Below the pieces are notes generated by a model that saw only the letters and a list, made by a program, of their open reading frames with translations, searched no databases and was not told the origin of the DNA. From Candidatus Pelagibacterales bacterium (GTDB lineage: Bacteria; Pseudomonadota; Alphaproteobacteria; TMED109), in assembly GCA_002715505.1 (NCBI GenBank), contig PAZF01000015.1:1-45888 (forward strand): a DNA stretch of 45,888 bases, in the 5' to 3' direction. Both the position numbers and the translations under genes were made by a program. Shown piece by piece: positions 24,747 to 34,447 of the stretch (within the stretch, counting starts at the first letter, position 1; every line of letters begins with the position of its first letter).

Positions 24747-25860
24747 AATAAGTCAAGATAAGAGTTTTAGTACTCCTGAAAAAAGAAGTAAAACATTGAT
24801 ACCATATGCAATGCTTTGTGAGCTAACTCATAGATGTCCTCTTGCATGTCCTTATTGCTCAAACCCTGTTCAACTAGAATTGAAAAGCAATGAAATTAGT
24901 ACTGATTTATGGAAAAAAGCCCTATCTGATGCAGTTAAAATTGGTATTTTACAAGCTCATTTTTCCGGAGGAGAACCAACTGCTAGAAAGGACTTAGAGG
25001 AATTAGTCAGTCATGCTTCAAAAATAGGTTTATATACTAATCTTATAACATCTGGAGTTTTGATAAATGAGGATAGGTTAAAAAAGCTTTACGATGCTGG
25101 TTTAGATCATGTTCAAGTTTCTATACAAGACACTGATCCAGAAAACTCTGAAAAAATAGCTGGCTTCAAGGGGCATCAAAAAAAAATAACTACATGTGGG
25201 CTAATTAGAAAAGTAGGATTGCCTTTAACTATTAACTCAGTAATGCACCGACAAAACTTACATAATTTAAAAGATATGATAAATTTAGCAGTTCAGTTGG
25301 ACGCTGAAAGACTCGAAGTAGCACAAGTGCAATATTATGGATGGGCATTAAAAAATCAAACTGCTTTTTTACCTACTCGTAAACAATTAGATGATGCAAC
25401 AATTATAGTTGAAGAGGCTAGAAAAAAATACAAAGGCATACTGGCTATTGATTATGTAGTACCAGATTATTATGCAAAAAAACCTAAATCATGCATGGGA
25501 GGTTGGGGACGCCAATTTTTAAATATAACTCCTGCAGGAAAAGTTCTTCCTTGTCATGCTGCTGAGTCTCTTGACTTTTTAAATTTTGAGAATCTTAAAG
25601 AAAAGTCATTAGCGTGGATATGGGAACATTCTGAGTCATTTAATAGATTTAGAGGAACTGATTGGATGCCTGAGCCTTGTAGGTCTTGTGACAGAAGAGA
25701 AATAGATTGGGGAGGCTGTAGATGCCAAGCCTTTGCTTTAACTGGCAATGCAGATGCTGCAGATCCTACTTGTGAATTTTCACCTTACAGAAAAGTGCTA
25801 GATGAACCTCTTTCAAAAGCAGGCAATAAGACACCAGAATTTGTATATAGAAAATTTTAA
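24739..25860 (+). CDS. pqqE: Radical SAM PqqA cross-linking enzyme PqqE
   Basis: A 373-residue radical SAM enzyme that forms the C-C bond between Glu and Tyr of PqqA. The SAM-cluster motif is C33-x3-C37-x2-C40 (CPLACPYC), followed by the SAM-binding HFSGGEPTARKDL. The C-terminal SPASM region has further cysteines in SCMGGWGRQ, VLPCHAAE, EPCRSCDRRE, WGGCRCQAF and DPTCEF for auxiliary clusters. A GTG start at 24739 was chosen because it overlaps the end of pqqD and gives the usual N-terminal length. It is the last pqq gene here; no pqqF protease gene follows. Confidence 0.96.
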   Translation: MSEISQDKSFSTPEKRSKTLIPYAMLCELTHRCPLACPYCSNPVQLELKSNEISTDLWKKALSDAVKIGILQAHFSGGEPTARKDLEELVSHASKIGLYTNLITSGVLINEDRLKKLYDAGLDHVQVSIQDTDPENSEKIAGFKGHQKKITTCGLIRKVGLPLTINSVMHRQNLHNLKDMINLAVQLDAERLEVAQVQYYGWALKNQTAFLPTRKQLDDATIIVEEARKKYKGILAIDYVVPDYYAKKPKSCMGGWGRQFLNITPAGKVLPCHAAESLDFLNFENLKEKSLAWIWEHSESFNRFRGTDWMPEPCRSCDRREIDWGGCRCQAFALTGNADAADPTCEFSPYRKVLDEPLSKAGNKTPEFVYRKF

Positions 25861-25881
25861 AATATTTTTACTAAATAAAAG

Positions 25882-26439
25882 ATGATTAAAAATAAAAATA
25901 TTAATGTTTGTGTATTTTGTGGCAGCAAACAAGGAAATAAGCCTTGCTTTTTAAATAATGCCAAGAAGCTTGGTTACAGCATTTCAGAAAATAAATGGAA
26001 CCTGGTTTATGGAGGTGGTAATCAAGGACTGATGGGTTCTTTGGTAGATGGTTTTGACTCGTCTAGAGGAGATGTAATTTCTGTTGTTCCAATATCACTT
26101 AATAATAAAAAAATTTTATATGAAAATGTTTCAAAAAAAATCCTAGTAAAAAATTTATTATTAAGAAAACAAAAAATGATTAATTTATCGGATATAATTA
26201 TTACTTTACCTGGAGGGTTTGGAACTCTTGATGAATTACTAGATATTTTAGCTTTAAATTATCTAGGTATTAAAAAAAAAAAAATTATAATTTTAAATAT
26301 AAATAAATATTGGGATCCTTTGAAAAAATTAATAGAAAATATGAAAGGATATGAATTTATTGATGATTTAGAAAAGTGTAATTTTTATTTTTTTGATACA
26401 GTAGACAAAACTATTAAATTCATTAAAAACAATTTATAA
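25882..26439 (+). CDS. LOG family protein (TIGR00730, cytokinin-activating-like)
   Basis: A 185-residue Rossmann-fold protein of the LOG/lysine-decarboxylase-like family, which hydrolyses nucleoside 5'-monophosphates to a base and ribose phosphate. Signature motifs are VCVFCGSKQGN, LVYGGGNQGLMG and the catalytic LPGGFGTLDELLD (PGGxGTxxE). Length is normal. It begins 21 nt after pqqE and ends 15 nt before icd, so it may be co-transcribed with either. Its role in bacteria is usually purine salvage or housekeeping; no phytohormone link is implied. Confidence 0.88.
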   Translation: MIKNKNINVCVFCGSKQGNKPCFLNNAKKLGYSISENKWNLVYGGGNQGLMGSLVDGFDSSRGDVISVVPISLNNKKILYENVSKKILVKNLLLRKQKMINLSDIIITLPGGFGTLDELLDILALNYLGIKKKKIIILNINKYWDPLKKLIENMKGYEFIDDLEKCNFYFFDTVDKTIKFIKNNL

Positions 26440-26454
26440 TTTTTTTAGGAGGGA

Positions 26455-27675
26455 ATGTTGCAGAAAATAAAAGTTAAAAACCCTGTAGTTGAACTGGATG
26501 GCGATGAAATGACAAGGATCATCTGGAAACTCATAAAAGAAGAACTTATAAATAAGTGGATAGAACTCGATCTTATGTATTATGATCTTGGAATTCAGAA
26601 TAGAGATAATACTAACGATCAAATAACAATAGATGCTGCTGAAGCAATAAAAAAAATTGGAGTTGGAGTAAAATGTGCCACTATTACTCCTGATGAAGAG
26701 AGAGTAGAAGAGTTTAAACTAAAAAAAATGTGGCGTTCTCCCAATGGCACTATAAGAAATATATTAGGTGGAACTGTCTTTAGGCAACCAATTATCATGA
26801 GTAATATTCCGAGATATGTTCCAACTTGGAACTTGCCCATTGTAATAGGAAGACATGCTTTCGGGGATCAGTATAAAGCTACAGATTTTATTGTTCCTGG
26901 ACCTGGAAAACTAAAACTAGTTTTTGAAGCAGAAAATGGAGAGTCTTTTTCAAAAGAAGTTTTTAATTTTAAAAGTAAAGGTTGTGCCTTAGGAATGTAC
27001 AATCTTGAAGAATCTATTATTGGGTTTGCTAGAGCTTGTTTTAATTATGGATTAAATCTAGGATGGCCTGTTTATATGTCTACAAAAAATACCATACTCA
27101 AAGCTTATGATGGTCTTTTTAAAGATACTTTTGAAAAAGTTTTCAGAGAAGAATTTGCTGATAAGTTTAAACAAAAAAATATTATATACGAACACCGACT
27201 TATCGATGACATGGTTGCTTGTGCTATGAAGTGGGAAGGAGGTTTTGTATGGGCCTGTAAAAACTATGATGGAGATGTTCAGTCTGATACCATTGCGCAA
27301 GGATTTGGATCGCTTGGACTTATGACTTCGGTTTTGATGACTCCTGATGGAAAATCAATAGAAGCAGAAGCAGCTCATGGAACAGTTACCAGACATTTTA
27401 GACAATATCAAAAAGGGGAGCCAACATCAACCAACCCAATTGCTTCAATATTTGCTTGGTCTAAAGGACTTTGGTATAGAGGAAAGTTTGACAATAATAA
27501 TAATCTAATGAATTTTTCAAAGAAATTAGAAAAAGCTTGTACAAATGTTGTAGAAGATGGATATATGACTAAAGACTTAGCAATACTTGTGGGAATGAAT
27601 CAAAATTGGATGGAAACTGAAGACTTTATAAAAAAGATTAGTGAAAACTTATCCGAACTAATGCATTCAAATTAA
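26455..27675 (+). CDS. icd: NADP-dependent isocitrate dehydrogenase
   Basis: A 406-residue isocitrate dehydrogenase of the eukaryote-like type used by many alphaproteobacteria. It converts isocitrate to 2-oxoglutarate, making NADPH in the TCA cycle. [17 protein letters not shown], the substrate loop [20 protein letters not shown] and [12 protein letters not shown] (cofactor and metal region) are all present and the length matches. A strong AGGAGGGA lies just upstream of ATG, one of the best ribosome-binding sites in the window. Confidence 0.96.
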   Translation: MLQKIKVKNPVVELDGDEMTRIIWKLIKEELINKWIELDLMYYDLGIQNRDNTNDQITIDAAEAIKKIGVGVKCATITPDEERVEEFKLKKMWRSPNGTIRNILGGTVFRQPIIMSNIPRYVPTWNLPIVIGRHAFGDQYKATDFIVPGPGKLKLVFEAENGESFSKEVFNFKSKGCALGMYNLEESIIGFARACFNYGLNLGWPVYMSTKNTILKAYDGLFKDTFEKVFREEFADKFKQKNIIYEHRLIDDMVACAMKWEGGFVWACKNYDGDVQSDTIAQGFGSLGLMTSVLMTPDGKSIEAEAAHGTVTRHFRQYQKGEPTSTNPIASIFAWSKGLWYRGKFDNNNNLMNFSKKLEKACTNVVEDGYMTKDLAILVGMNQNWMETEDFIKKISENLSELMHSN

Positions 27676-27687
27676 TATAATAAAATA

Positions 27688-27996
27688 TTAGTCAATATCG
27701 CTTTTATTCCTGTTAAATTTAAAGTTATCAGCATAGCTTTTAACTTTAATTTTTTTATTGCTTTCATTTAAAATTTGATATTTATAGTTTTTATTTTGTG
27801 CATATTCTATAGCTCTTTCTAAGGTAGAAAATTTTATCTTAATTTTTTTTATCGGGTTTACGTTTCCCTTCCAGCCAGTCATAAAGTCTTCCTCATAAAT
27901 AGAATCCTCATCAAATTTAAGATACCAAAACTTTGCTTTAGAATTTCCTGATTGAGTGGGCGTTTTTATTCCTTTATATATTATAACTTTATGCAT
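27688..27996 (-). CDS. NDUFS4-like NADH dehydrogenase (complex I) accessory subunit
   Basis: A 102-residue protein of the ETC complex I subunit family (NDUFS4/18 kDa), found in alphaproteobacteria and mitochondria. It binds at the peripheral arm of NADH:ubiquinone oxidoreductase and stabilises it. Conserved elements are [57 protein letters not shown] and [10 protein letters not shown]. It ends 13 bp from the convergent icd. It lies next to tRNA-Pro, a neighbourhood I recall as common in alphaproteobacteria. Confidence 0.88.
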   Translation of the reverse strand: MHKVIIYKGIKTPTQSGNSKAKFWYLKFDEDSIYEEDFMTGWKGNVNPIKKIKIKFSTLERAIEYAQNKNYKYQILNESNKKIKVKSYADNFKFNRNKSDID

Positions 27997-28007
27997 TTTA
28001 TGCTGAA

Positions 28008-28084
28008 TGGTCGGGGCGGAGTGATTCGAACACTCGACCCTCTGCTCCCAAAGCAGATGCGCTACCAGGCTGCGCTACGCCCCG
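28008..28084 (-). tRNA. tRNA-Pro (TGG)
   Basis: On the minus strand, acceptor CGGGGCG (28084-28078) pairs with CGCCCCG (28018-28012), followed by discriminator A and encoded CCA (28010-28008). The anticodon loop reads TTTGGGA, giving anticodon TGG, and the T-loop TTCGAAT is intact. Length 77 nt. Confidence 0.96.
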
Positions 28085-28110
28085 AAATGATATTATTACT
28101 ATAGATCTAC

Positions 28111-29532
28111 TCACAACACAATAGGAATATTATCAAACTTATCACTGTTATATAGAATATGTACATATATGGAAGCTGCATAGCCTAACGCTATTGCAGG
28201 TGTCCATTTCAAATGACCAAAGAAAGTATAATTGCCTTTTGATTGTCCCATCAAGGCTACTCCTGCTGCAGACCCTATTGACAGCATACTACCTCCCACT
28301 CCTGCGGTAAGTGTAGCTAATAGCCATTGCCCCTGGTCCATTTCTGGGAACATAGTAAGTACTGCGTACATAACTGGTATATTATCTACTATTGCTGATA
28401 GAATACCCACTAAAACATTAGCGTATGTGGCTCCTAGGTCTATATATGTTACTTCTGCAGTATAAGCAAGATATCCAAAAGCGGATAAACCTCCTACACA
28501 CATCAATACACCATAGAAAAATAATAATGTATCCCACTCTGCTTTACCAACCTGTGAAAAAATATCAAATTTCACAGGATCGTTGGGAAATTTTGAGCCA
28601 GAAGTTTTTTTTAAGAAAAATCCAAAAATGCTAAGCACTCCTAAACCAGTAATCATACCAAAAGTAGTAGGTAAATGAAATTTTTGATGGCCTATTACAG
28701 TTAGTGTGATGGTTCCTAAGAATAAAAAAATAGTGATTATGGCACCGGGTTTCATATAAACATCTTCGGAAGATTGCTTAGGGTTTTCTTTTGGAATAGC
28801 AAAATACATTATAGCTGCAGGAACCAAATAATTAACTGCGGAAGGAACAAAAATGCTGAAAAAACCAGTAAATGGGATTACTCCTTTTTGCCAAACCATC
28901 AAAGTTGTGATATCTCCAAATGGTGAAAATGCTCCCCCTGCATTAGCGGCAACTACTATATTAATACAAGCTAAGCAAATAAAGCTTTTATTTCCCTTAG
29001 CTACTGCCATTACTACTGCACACATTAATAAGGCTGTTGTTAAGTTATCAGCAATAGGAGATATAAAAAAAGATAGTATTCCAGTTATAACAAAAATTTT
29101 TCTATAATTAAATCCTCTCGTTACAAGCCAAGACCTCAACCTTTCAAAAACATTTCTTTCTGTCATGGTATTAATAAACGTCATAGCTACTAAGAGAAAC
29201 ATAAATAGTTCTGCAAACTCTAAAAAGACGTGCCTAAATGTATAGTTTATAGAGTCATACGATACTCCCTTTGAACTAGCAGTAATTGCGACTGCTAACC
29301 AAATGATTCCTGCGGCAACCACTACAGGTTTAGATTTTCTTAAATGACTAAACTCTTCTGTCATTACAAAGAAATAAGCGATTACGAATATTACAAGCGA
29401 GAATATTGCCGGAAAACTAAGTATCATCTTTAAATTTAATAATTCTACATTACCACTAGCAGCAAATAATGAAGGAGTGATTCCAAAAGTAAACAAGCAC
29501 AATAAAAATTTCAAAACTTTTCCTAATAACAT
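28111..29532 (-). CDS. nhaD: Na+/H+ antiporter NhaD
   Basis: A 473-residue membrane antiporter of the NhaD type in the ion-transporter superfamily; it expels sodium in exchange for protons. About 12 helices are visible. [55 protein letters not shown] and [19 protein letters not shown] are family-diagnostic, including the charged residues within helices. An N-terminal hydrophobic segment ending in LFAASG may be a cleaved signal, as noted for some NhaD proteins. It fits a marine, salt-adapted lifestyle. It lies downstream of the Mo-hydroxylase operon but is separated from it by a terminator. Confidence 0.93.
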   Translation of the reverse strand: MLLGKVLKFLLCLFTFGITPSLFAASGNVELLNLKMILSFPAIFSLVIFVIAYFFVMTEEFSHLRKSKPVVVAAGIIWLAVAITASSKGVSYDSINYTFRHVFLEFAELFMFLLVAMTFINTMTERNVFERLRSWLVTRGFNYRKIFVITGILSFFISPIADNLTTALLMCAVVMAVAKGNKSFICLACINIVVAANAGGAFSPFGDITTLMVWQKGVIPFTGFFSIFVPSAVNYLVPAAIMYFAIPKENPKQSSEDVYMKPGAIITIFLFLGTITLTVIGHQKFHLPTTFGMITGLGVLSIFGFFLKKTSGSKFPNDPVKFDIFSQVGKAEWDTLLFFYGVLMCVGGLSAFGYLAYTAEVTYIDLGATYANVLVGILSAIVDNIPVMYAVLTMFPEMDQGQWLLATLTAGVGGSMLSIGSAAGVALMGQSKGNYTFFGHLKWTPAIALGYAASIYVHILYNSDKFDNIPIVL

Positions 29533-29601
29533 TTTTTTTCCTTATTTTTTTATGAATATATCTTAGGATTTTAGTTAATATAATAAATGATTTCAATAGA
29601 T

Positions 29602-29633
29602 AAAAAAAAAGGGCAATAGTTAATTGCCCTTTT
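29602..29633 (-). terminator. Rho-independent terminator of the bfr-moxR-iorAB operon
   Basis: A perfect 7-bp stem, GGGCAAT/ATTGCCC (29611-29617 and 29623-29629) with a 5-nt loop, is followed on the minus strand by nine T residues (A run 29602-29610 on plus). It sits 25 nt past the stop of the Mo subunit gene and 70 nt before nhaD. The plus-strand side has four T only, so it acts mainly on minus-strand transcripts. Confidence 0.9.
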
Positions 29634-29657
29634 ACTTAGTATATCGGAAGATTTAAA

Positions 29658-31949
29658 TTATGCTTCTCTTAAAGCGCTCTTAATCTTCTCAGGTGTCATA
29701 GGTATAGATCTTACCCTTGCTCCTATTGCGTTCTCTATTGCATTAGCAATTGCTGGAGCTACAACTGTGGTTGCTGGTTCACCGGTTCCAGCAGGATAAT
29801 GACCATTTTGAATTATAATGGTTTCTACTTCCGGTGCTTGATCTAATCTCATAGGCGTCCAAGTGTCATAATTGGTTTGCTCAATTGAACCATTTCTCAT
29901 TGTCATATCTTCATACAATGCTAGAGAAATGCCGTGTAGAGTAGATCCTTCTATCTGCTTTTTAACACCTTCAGGATTTACTGCTGTTCCTACGTCCATC
30001 GCTACAGTTACTTTCTTTACTGTAAGATCTCCTGAATTAGGATCAACTTTTACTTCTGCTACACAGGCTGTCCAAGTTGGTGATCCTCTTTCCTGTGAAG
30101 ACACACAGGCAATACCCATTCCTTCATTTGCACCTAAAGGCTTAACGCCATAGCCTGCTCTTCCAGCAGCAACCAATAATGCATTTTTCAATCTATTGGC
30201 TCCACCAACTGAATTAGGAGGTGATCCTGCATTTTTTCCGTTAGCTGTTAAATGTGCAATTCTGAAAGCCAAAGGATCTTCGCCAGCTTTTTTAGCCATT
30301 TCATCTATAAAACTTTCTACTGCCCAGAAGGTCCAAGAAGGAGCAACAGCCCTTAAAAAGCCAACCGGTAAAGCTTTATCTGAAAGTTCGTTATTAATTG
30401 ATCTTACTTTATGGTTTGGAATATCATACCAATGGTCTGAACCATTTGTTGAAAACTGGTCAACCTTACCCTTTTTATCAACAGAGTCAGGCATAAAACC
30501 AGGAGCGGCCCTTTTTGTTGACCATCCCGCTACTACGTCATGATTCATAGCAATCATTCTTCCAAATTCCACACCACCCTCAACTACCTGATAGGTAGGT
30601 GTTCTATGAAAATCAAATTGCATGTCTTGCTCTCTAGTAAACATTAACTTGACAGGCCTGCCGCCTAGATGCTTAGAACATTGAGCAGCTAAAACGAAGT
30701 TATCAGGCTCTGTTCTTCTTCCAAAACCAGTTCCTGCTAAGTATTGGTGACAAACTACTTTATCAGCCTCTACTCCCAACGCTGCTGCTGCAGTAGGTTG
30801 AGCCATACTTTGCCACTGGTTTCCACCGTGAAGATGCCAAATACCGTCCTTTTCATAAGCTGTACAATTCATTGGCTCATGACATCCATGGTAAGCTATA
30901 GAAGTCTCATAAACTGCAGAATGCTTAGTTGAAGCATTATTCATAGCCTCTTCAGTATCGCCTTCAAGAACCCACAAGAATCCCGATGATGGATCTTCTT
31001 GCAATCTTACTGACTCATTTCTGATATCTTCAGAAGAGACATTTTTATTCTCTCCCAAATCCCATTTGATCTTCAATGCCTTAGCCGCATTCATGGCTGC
31101 CCAGATAGTTTCACCAAACGCTACTACATAACCTGTATTAATTCTGGCAAAGCCATTTTTTTCAACATATGCACCTACATATCCATCAATTTTCTTTGCC
31201 TCTGACTCATCTACGGACTGCGGTATTGCTCCCCATCTTACTGGGTTAGGAACCGGAATTCCATAAACCATGTTAGGAACAAAAACATCACTTCCATACT
31301 TAGCTGATCCGTCTATTTTACCAGGCAAGTCAAAAGGTAGTTTTGATTGACCTACAATAGAATACTCTCCAAAGCTTTTTAGTTTAATAGCTTTCATTTC
31401 TTCTTCAGAAAAAGTTCTATCTATTGTATTTTTACTAAGAATATCTTTATAGGATACAGATCTTCCATCATTACTAATTACAGAACTGTTTTTTGCATAA
31501 CAGTTATTAGGTGATGCTCCCAACATTTTGGCTCCTGTTTCTATTAAAGCTATTCTGGCTGACGCACCAATCCTTGAATTTCTGTCGAATGTCCAATTAA
31601 CTGACCATGATCCACCAGTAATCATAAGACCCCATTTAGCATGCGAGTCAGGATAAATTACGTTTACATCTTCCCAATTAATTTCTAACTCTTCAGCTAC
31701 AGCCTGAGCTAGAGCAGTACCTACATGTTGTCCAATCTCACATTTGGTAACATAAACATAAGCCTTACCATCTGCATCCATTGTTAAATATTGTTGGTGA
31801 TCCCAATTACCAGCAGCTATTGCCTTCGAAGCACTATCTACAGCTTGAGGTAATATTGAGTAACCTATTACTAAGCCTGCACCAGCTGCTGAACCAACTA
31901 ATACTTGCCTTCTGGAAAAATTTCCAATTTTTTTCATATGTTTTGTCAT
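29658..31949 (-). CDS. Tat-exported Mo-hydroxylase large subunit (IorB/aldehyde dehydrogenase type)
   Basis: A 763-residue molybdopterin-binding subunit of the IorB branch of the xanthine oxidase family (isoquinoline 1-oxidoreductase beta, periplasmic aldehyde dehydrogenases). The N-terminus has a twin-arginine signal (SRRQVLV, R13-R14, then a hydrophobic stretch to about 35), so the enzyme is exported folded. GGSWSVNWTFDRN, GTGFGRRTEPDN, GFLRAVAPSWTFWAVESF and the catalytic-Glu motif GTGEPATTVVAP (E724) fit the branch. It starts 3 nt after the [2Fe-2S] gene and ends the operon. No cytochrome domain is fused. The substrate may be an aldehyde or N-heterocycle; the electron acceptor is unknown. 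Confidence 0.9.
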   Translation of the reverse strand: MTKHMKKIGNFSRRQVLVGSAAGAGLVIGYSILPQAVDSASKAIAAGNWDHQQYLTMDADGKAYVYVTKCEIGQHVGTALAQAVAEELEINWEDVNVIYPDSHAKWGLMITGGSWSVNWTFDRNSRIGASARIALIETGAKMLGASPNNCYAKNSSVISNDGRSVSYKDILSKNTIDRTFSEEEMKAIKLKSFGEYSIVGQSKLPFDLPGKIDGSAKYGSDVFVPNMVYGIPVPNPVRWGAIPQSVDESEAKKIDGYVGAYVEKNGFARINTGYVVAFGETIWAAMNAAKALKIKWDLGENKNVSSEDIRNESVRLQEDPSSGFLWVLEGDTEEAMNNASTKHSAVYETSIAYHGCHEPMNCTAYEKDGIWHLHGGNQWQSMAQPTAAAALGVEADKVVCHQYLAGTGFGRRTEPDNFVLAAQCSKHLGGRPVKLMFTREQDMQFDFHRTPTYQVVEGGVEFGRMIAMNHDVVAGWSTKRAAPGFMPDSVDKKGKVDQFSTNGSDHWYDIPNHKVRSINNELSDKALPVGFLRAVAPSWTFWAVESFIDEMAKKAGEDPLAFRIAHLTANGKNAGSPPNSVGGANRLKNALLVAAGRAGYGVKPLGANEGMGIACVSSQERGSPTWTACVAEVKVDPNSGDLTVKKVTVAMDVGTAVNPEGVKKQIEGSTLHGISLALYEDMTMRNGSIEQTNYDTWTPMRLDQAPEVETIIIQNGHYPAGTGEPATTVVAPAIANAIENAIGARVRSIPMTPEKIKSALREA

Positions 31950-31952
31950 AAC

Positions 31953-32417
31953 TTAAGCTCCTTGCATGATATCAGACGCTCTTCTAATAGCAGTCTTTAT
32001 TCTGTTGTAAGTAATACATCTACAGATATTACCTTGTTGTGCTTCTATTATTTCGCTATCTGACGGTGATGGATTAGCTGCTAAAAATGCTGCAGCATTC
32101 ATCATTTGTCCTGATTGACAATAACCACATTGTGGAACTTGAAGTTCTAGCCATGCTTGCTGAACTGGATGTCCTCCCTGTCCACCATTTAAGCCTTCTA
32201 TAGTAGTTATCATGGCTCCTTCAGCATCAGCAATTTCAACCTGACAAGAACGAACCGCTTCACCATTTAAATGGACTGTACACGCACCACATAATCCTAA
32301 ACCACAGCCAAACTTAGTACCTGTTAATCTTAAGTGTTCGCGTATAACCCATAATAGTCTTGTGTCTCCAGGAGCGTCTACTACCTGATTGACACCATTA
32401 ACTGTTAATACAGTCAT
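31953..32417 (-). CDS. [2Fe-2S] subunit of Mo-hydroxylase (IorA-like)
   Basis: A 154-residue iron-sulfur subunit with a plant-ferredoxin-like N-terminal cluster (C38, C43, C46, C58; CGLGLCGAC) and a helical C-terminal cluster domain (C97, C100, C132, C134; CGYC and CRC). It passes electrons from the Mo site. It has no signal peptide and probably rides out with the Tat-tagged partner encoded next to it. Start 32417 was chosen over 32429 because the GGGAGG Shine-Dalgarno lies inside the longer version, 5 nt before this ATG. A weak internal promoter (TTGCCG, 17 nt, TATTTT) could lie in the 79-nt gap upstream. Confidence 0.93.
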   Translation of the reverse strand: MTVLTVNGVNQVVDAPGDTRLLWVIREHLRLTGTKFGCGLGLCGACTVHLNGEAVRSCQVEIADAEGAMITTIEGLNGGQGGHPVQQAWLELQVPQCGYCQSGQMMNAAAFLAANPSPSDSEIIEAQQGNICRCITYNRIKTAIRRASDIMQGA

Positions 32418-32496
32418 ATTTCCTCCCATTGTGAGTGTTAAAAAAATATCTGTTTATAAAATAATGCACTTACAACTATTCGGCAACCCTTTTTTT

Positions 32497-33249
32497 TTAA
32501 ATAGTTCTTCCTCCATCAACCTCTAACATGACTCCAGTAATAAAACTTGCTTCTTCTGAGCTTAGGAATAGACATGCATTTGCAACATCTTTTGGTTCAG
32601 CTAACCTCCCTAATGGTACTGTAGATTTAAATTTTTTGTATGCATTATCTGGATCGTCATCACCTAAGAAGTCTTTTAACATTGGAGTTTCTCCTGCTAC
32701 TGGACAAATTCCATTAACTCTTATTTTATGTTCAGCAACTTCTAAAGCTAAAGCTTTGGTTAAAGGTATTAAAGCCCCTTTAGTGGCATTATAAAGAGTT
32801 AATCCTGGCCTTGGCCTTATCGCAGCTGTTGAAACTACATTTACAATACATCCTCCAATATTTTGTGAAATAAATTGAGGAATTATATTCTTAGCTCCAA
32901 GATAGATTGACTTTACGTTGGTATCAAAAAGTTTATCAAACAAATCTTCAGATGACTCCACTAATGGTCTTGGTTTCATACCTATAGCTGCGTTTTGAAT
33001 TAAAATATCTACCTTTGAAAACCTTGATATTACCTCCTTTATCATATTTTCCACATCTAACGTTTTAGTTACGTCAACTTTTAGAGCAGAAGCATTCTTA
33101 CCCAATTTTTCCTCTAGTTCTTTAGCTGATTCGTAATTTATATCTGCAATCAATACTTTAGCCCCCTCATTAATAAATTTATTAACGATTCCTTTGCCAA
33201 AACCTGAAGCACCACCAGTAATTATAGCAACTTTATTTTCTAAGCGCAT
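32497..33249 (-). CDS. Short-chain dehydrogenase/reductase
   Basis: A 250-residue classical SDR. The cofactor motif is TGGASGFGKG, with D in VLIADIN favouring NAD(H). NAAIG follows, and the catalytic Ser-Tyr-Lys lies in VVSTAAI and LYNATKGAL (Y-x3-K). The C-terminal end FITGVMLEVDGGRTI is normal. ATG at 33249 was chosen because the GGAGGAG ribosome-binding site lies inside a longer TTG-started version. It sits between the CoxE-like gene and the [2Fe-2S] gene. It could produce or consume the alcohol/aldehyde substrate of the Mo-enzyme (inference). Confidence 0.9.
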   Translation of the reverse strand: MRLENKVAIITGGASGFGKGIVNKFINEGAKVLIADINYESAKELEEKLGKNASALKVDVTKTLDVENMIKEVISRFSKVDILIQNAAIGMKPRPLVESSEDLFDKLFDTNVKSIYLGAKNIIPQFISQNIGGCIVNVVSTAAIRPRPGLTLYNATKGALIPLTKALALEVAEHKIRVNGICPVAGETPMLKDFLGDDDPDNAYKKFKSTVPLGRLAEPKDVANACLFLSSEEASFITGVMLEVDGGRTI

Positions 33250-33268
33250 TATCTCCTCCAAAGTTAAT

Positions 33269-34447
33269 TTATTTAGCTAATTCTTTCATTCCACTTTCAA
33301 TACCAGAAATATTTAATTCAAACATCATGTTATTAGATAGTTCTTTTAAAATTTTGGTTGATTGCGAAAAATCCCAGTTATTTTTTTTCTCAGGATTTAA
33401 CCAAATAACCTTTTCAAAATAATTAGTTATTTTTTTTATCCAATAACTTCCTGGAAGTTCATTCCAATGTTCAATACTACCACCAGGATGAACTATTTCA
33501 TAAGGAGACATCAGAGCATCTCCAATTATAATTATTTTGGTATCTTTTTTATAAATTCTTAAAATTTCCTCTATACTAGTTAAGTTGGTAGACCTTCTTC
33601 TATTATCTTTCCAAACATTTTCATATATACAATTATGAAAATAAAAAAAATCTAAACTTTTAAATTCGGAGTGTGCTGCTGAAAATATTTCTTCAGAAAC
33701 TTGAGCATGCTCATCCATAGATCCACCTATATCTATAAATAATAAGACCCTTACTTTATTAGTCCTTTCTGGACAAAATTTTATATCTAAAACACCTCCG
33801 TTTTTTGAAGTAGAAAAAATTGTACTTTTAAGATCAAATTCTAATTCACTGCTTTGCCTTGCAAACTTTCTTAATCTTCTTAGCGCCACCTGTATATTTC
33901 TAATATTAAGGGAAATTTGATCATCTAAGTTTTTAAATTCTCTCTTGTCCCAAACTTTTACTGCACTCCTATTTTTAGATGTCCCTCCAACTCTTATACC
34001 TTTTGGATTGTAACCAGAATTTCCATACATTGAAGTACCTCCTGTTCCAATCCACTTATTTCCACCTTGGTGTTTTTTTTCTTGTTCTTTGAGAATTTTT
34101 TCAAACTCTTTTAAAACCTCTTCCCAATCTTTATCATTTTTTACTTTTTTCTTCATTTCTTCTGAAAAGAATTTTTTTAATTGATCACCAATCCAGTCTT
34201 TAGGTATTTGTTTTTTTAATTCTAAAAAAAAATCTTTGTTAAATTCATAAAAGTTTTTAAATGCCAAATCAAAACGGTCAAAATATTTCTCATCTTTAAC
34301 TAAACAAAGACGTGCAAAATTATAAAAGTCATCTATTTTGCTCTTATTACAAATTCCTTTTTCTAAACCCTTCAACATATCTAAATACTCTCTAATAGTC
34401 ACTGGAACTCCAGATGATTTTAAAGCGTAAAAAAGTTTTAAAAACAT
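33269..34447 (-). CDS. CoxE-like VWA-domain protein
   Basis: A 392-residue cytosolic protein with a charged N-terminal half and a C-terminal von Willebrand A domain. The metal-ion-dependent adhesion site reads D239-I-G-G-S243 (LFIDIGGSMDEH), with later GDALMSPYEI completing it. This is the CoxE/VWA-containing family, which works with MoxR ATPases. In CO dehydrogenase operons, CoxD (MoxR) and CoxE help mature the Mo-Cu site (established for form I Cox). Its stop and start codons touch the MoxR gene (1-nt overlap at 34447), so the two proteins are made together. Here it probably assists the Mo-hydroxylase downstream, or another complex. Confidence 0.88.
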   Translation of the reverse strand: MFLKLFYALKSSGVPVTIREYLDMLKGLEKGICNKSKIDDFYNFARLCLVKDEKYFDRFDLAFKNFYEFNKDFFLELKKQIPKDWIGDQLKKFFSEEMKKKVKNDKDWEEVLKEFEKILKEQEKKHQGGNKWIGTGGTSMYGNSGYNPKGIRVGGTSKNRSAVKVWDKREFKNLDDQISLNIRNIQVALRRLRKFARQSSELEFDLKSTIFSTSKNGGVLDIKFCPERTNKVRVLLFIDIGGSMDEHAQVSEEIFSAAHSEFKSLDFFYFHNCIYENVWKDNRRRSTNLTSIEEILRIYKKDTKIIIIGDALMSPYEIVHPGGSIEHWNELPGSYWIKKITNYFEKVIWLNPEKKNNWDFSQSTKILKELSNNMMFELNISGIESGMKELAK

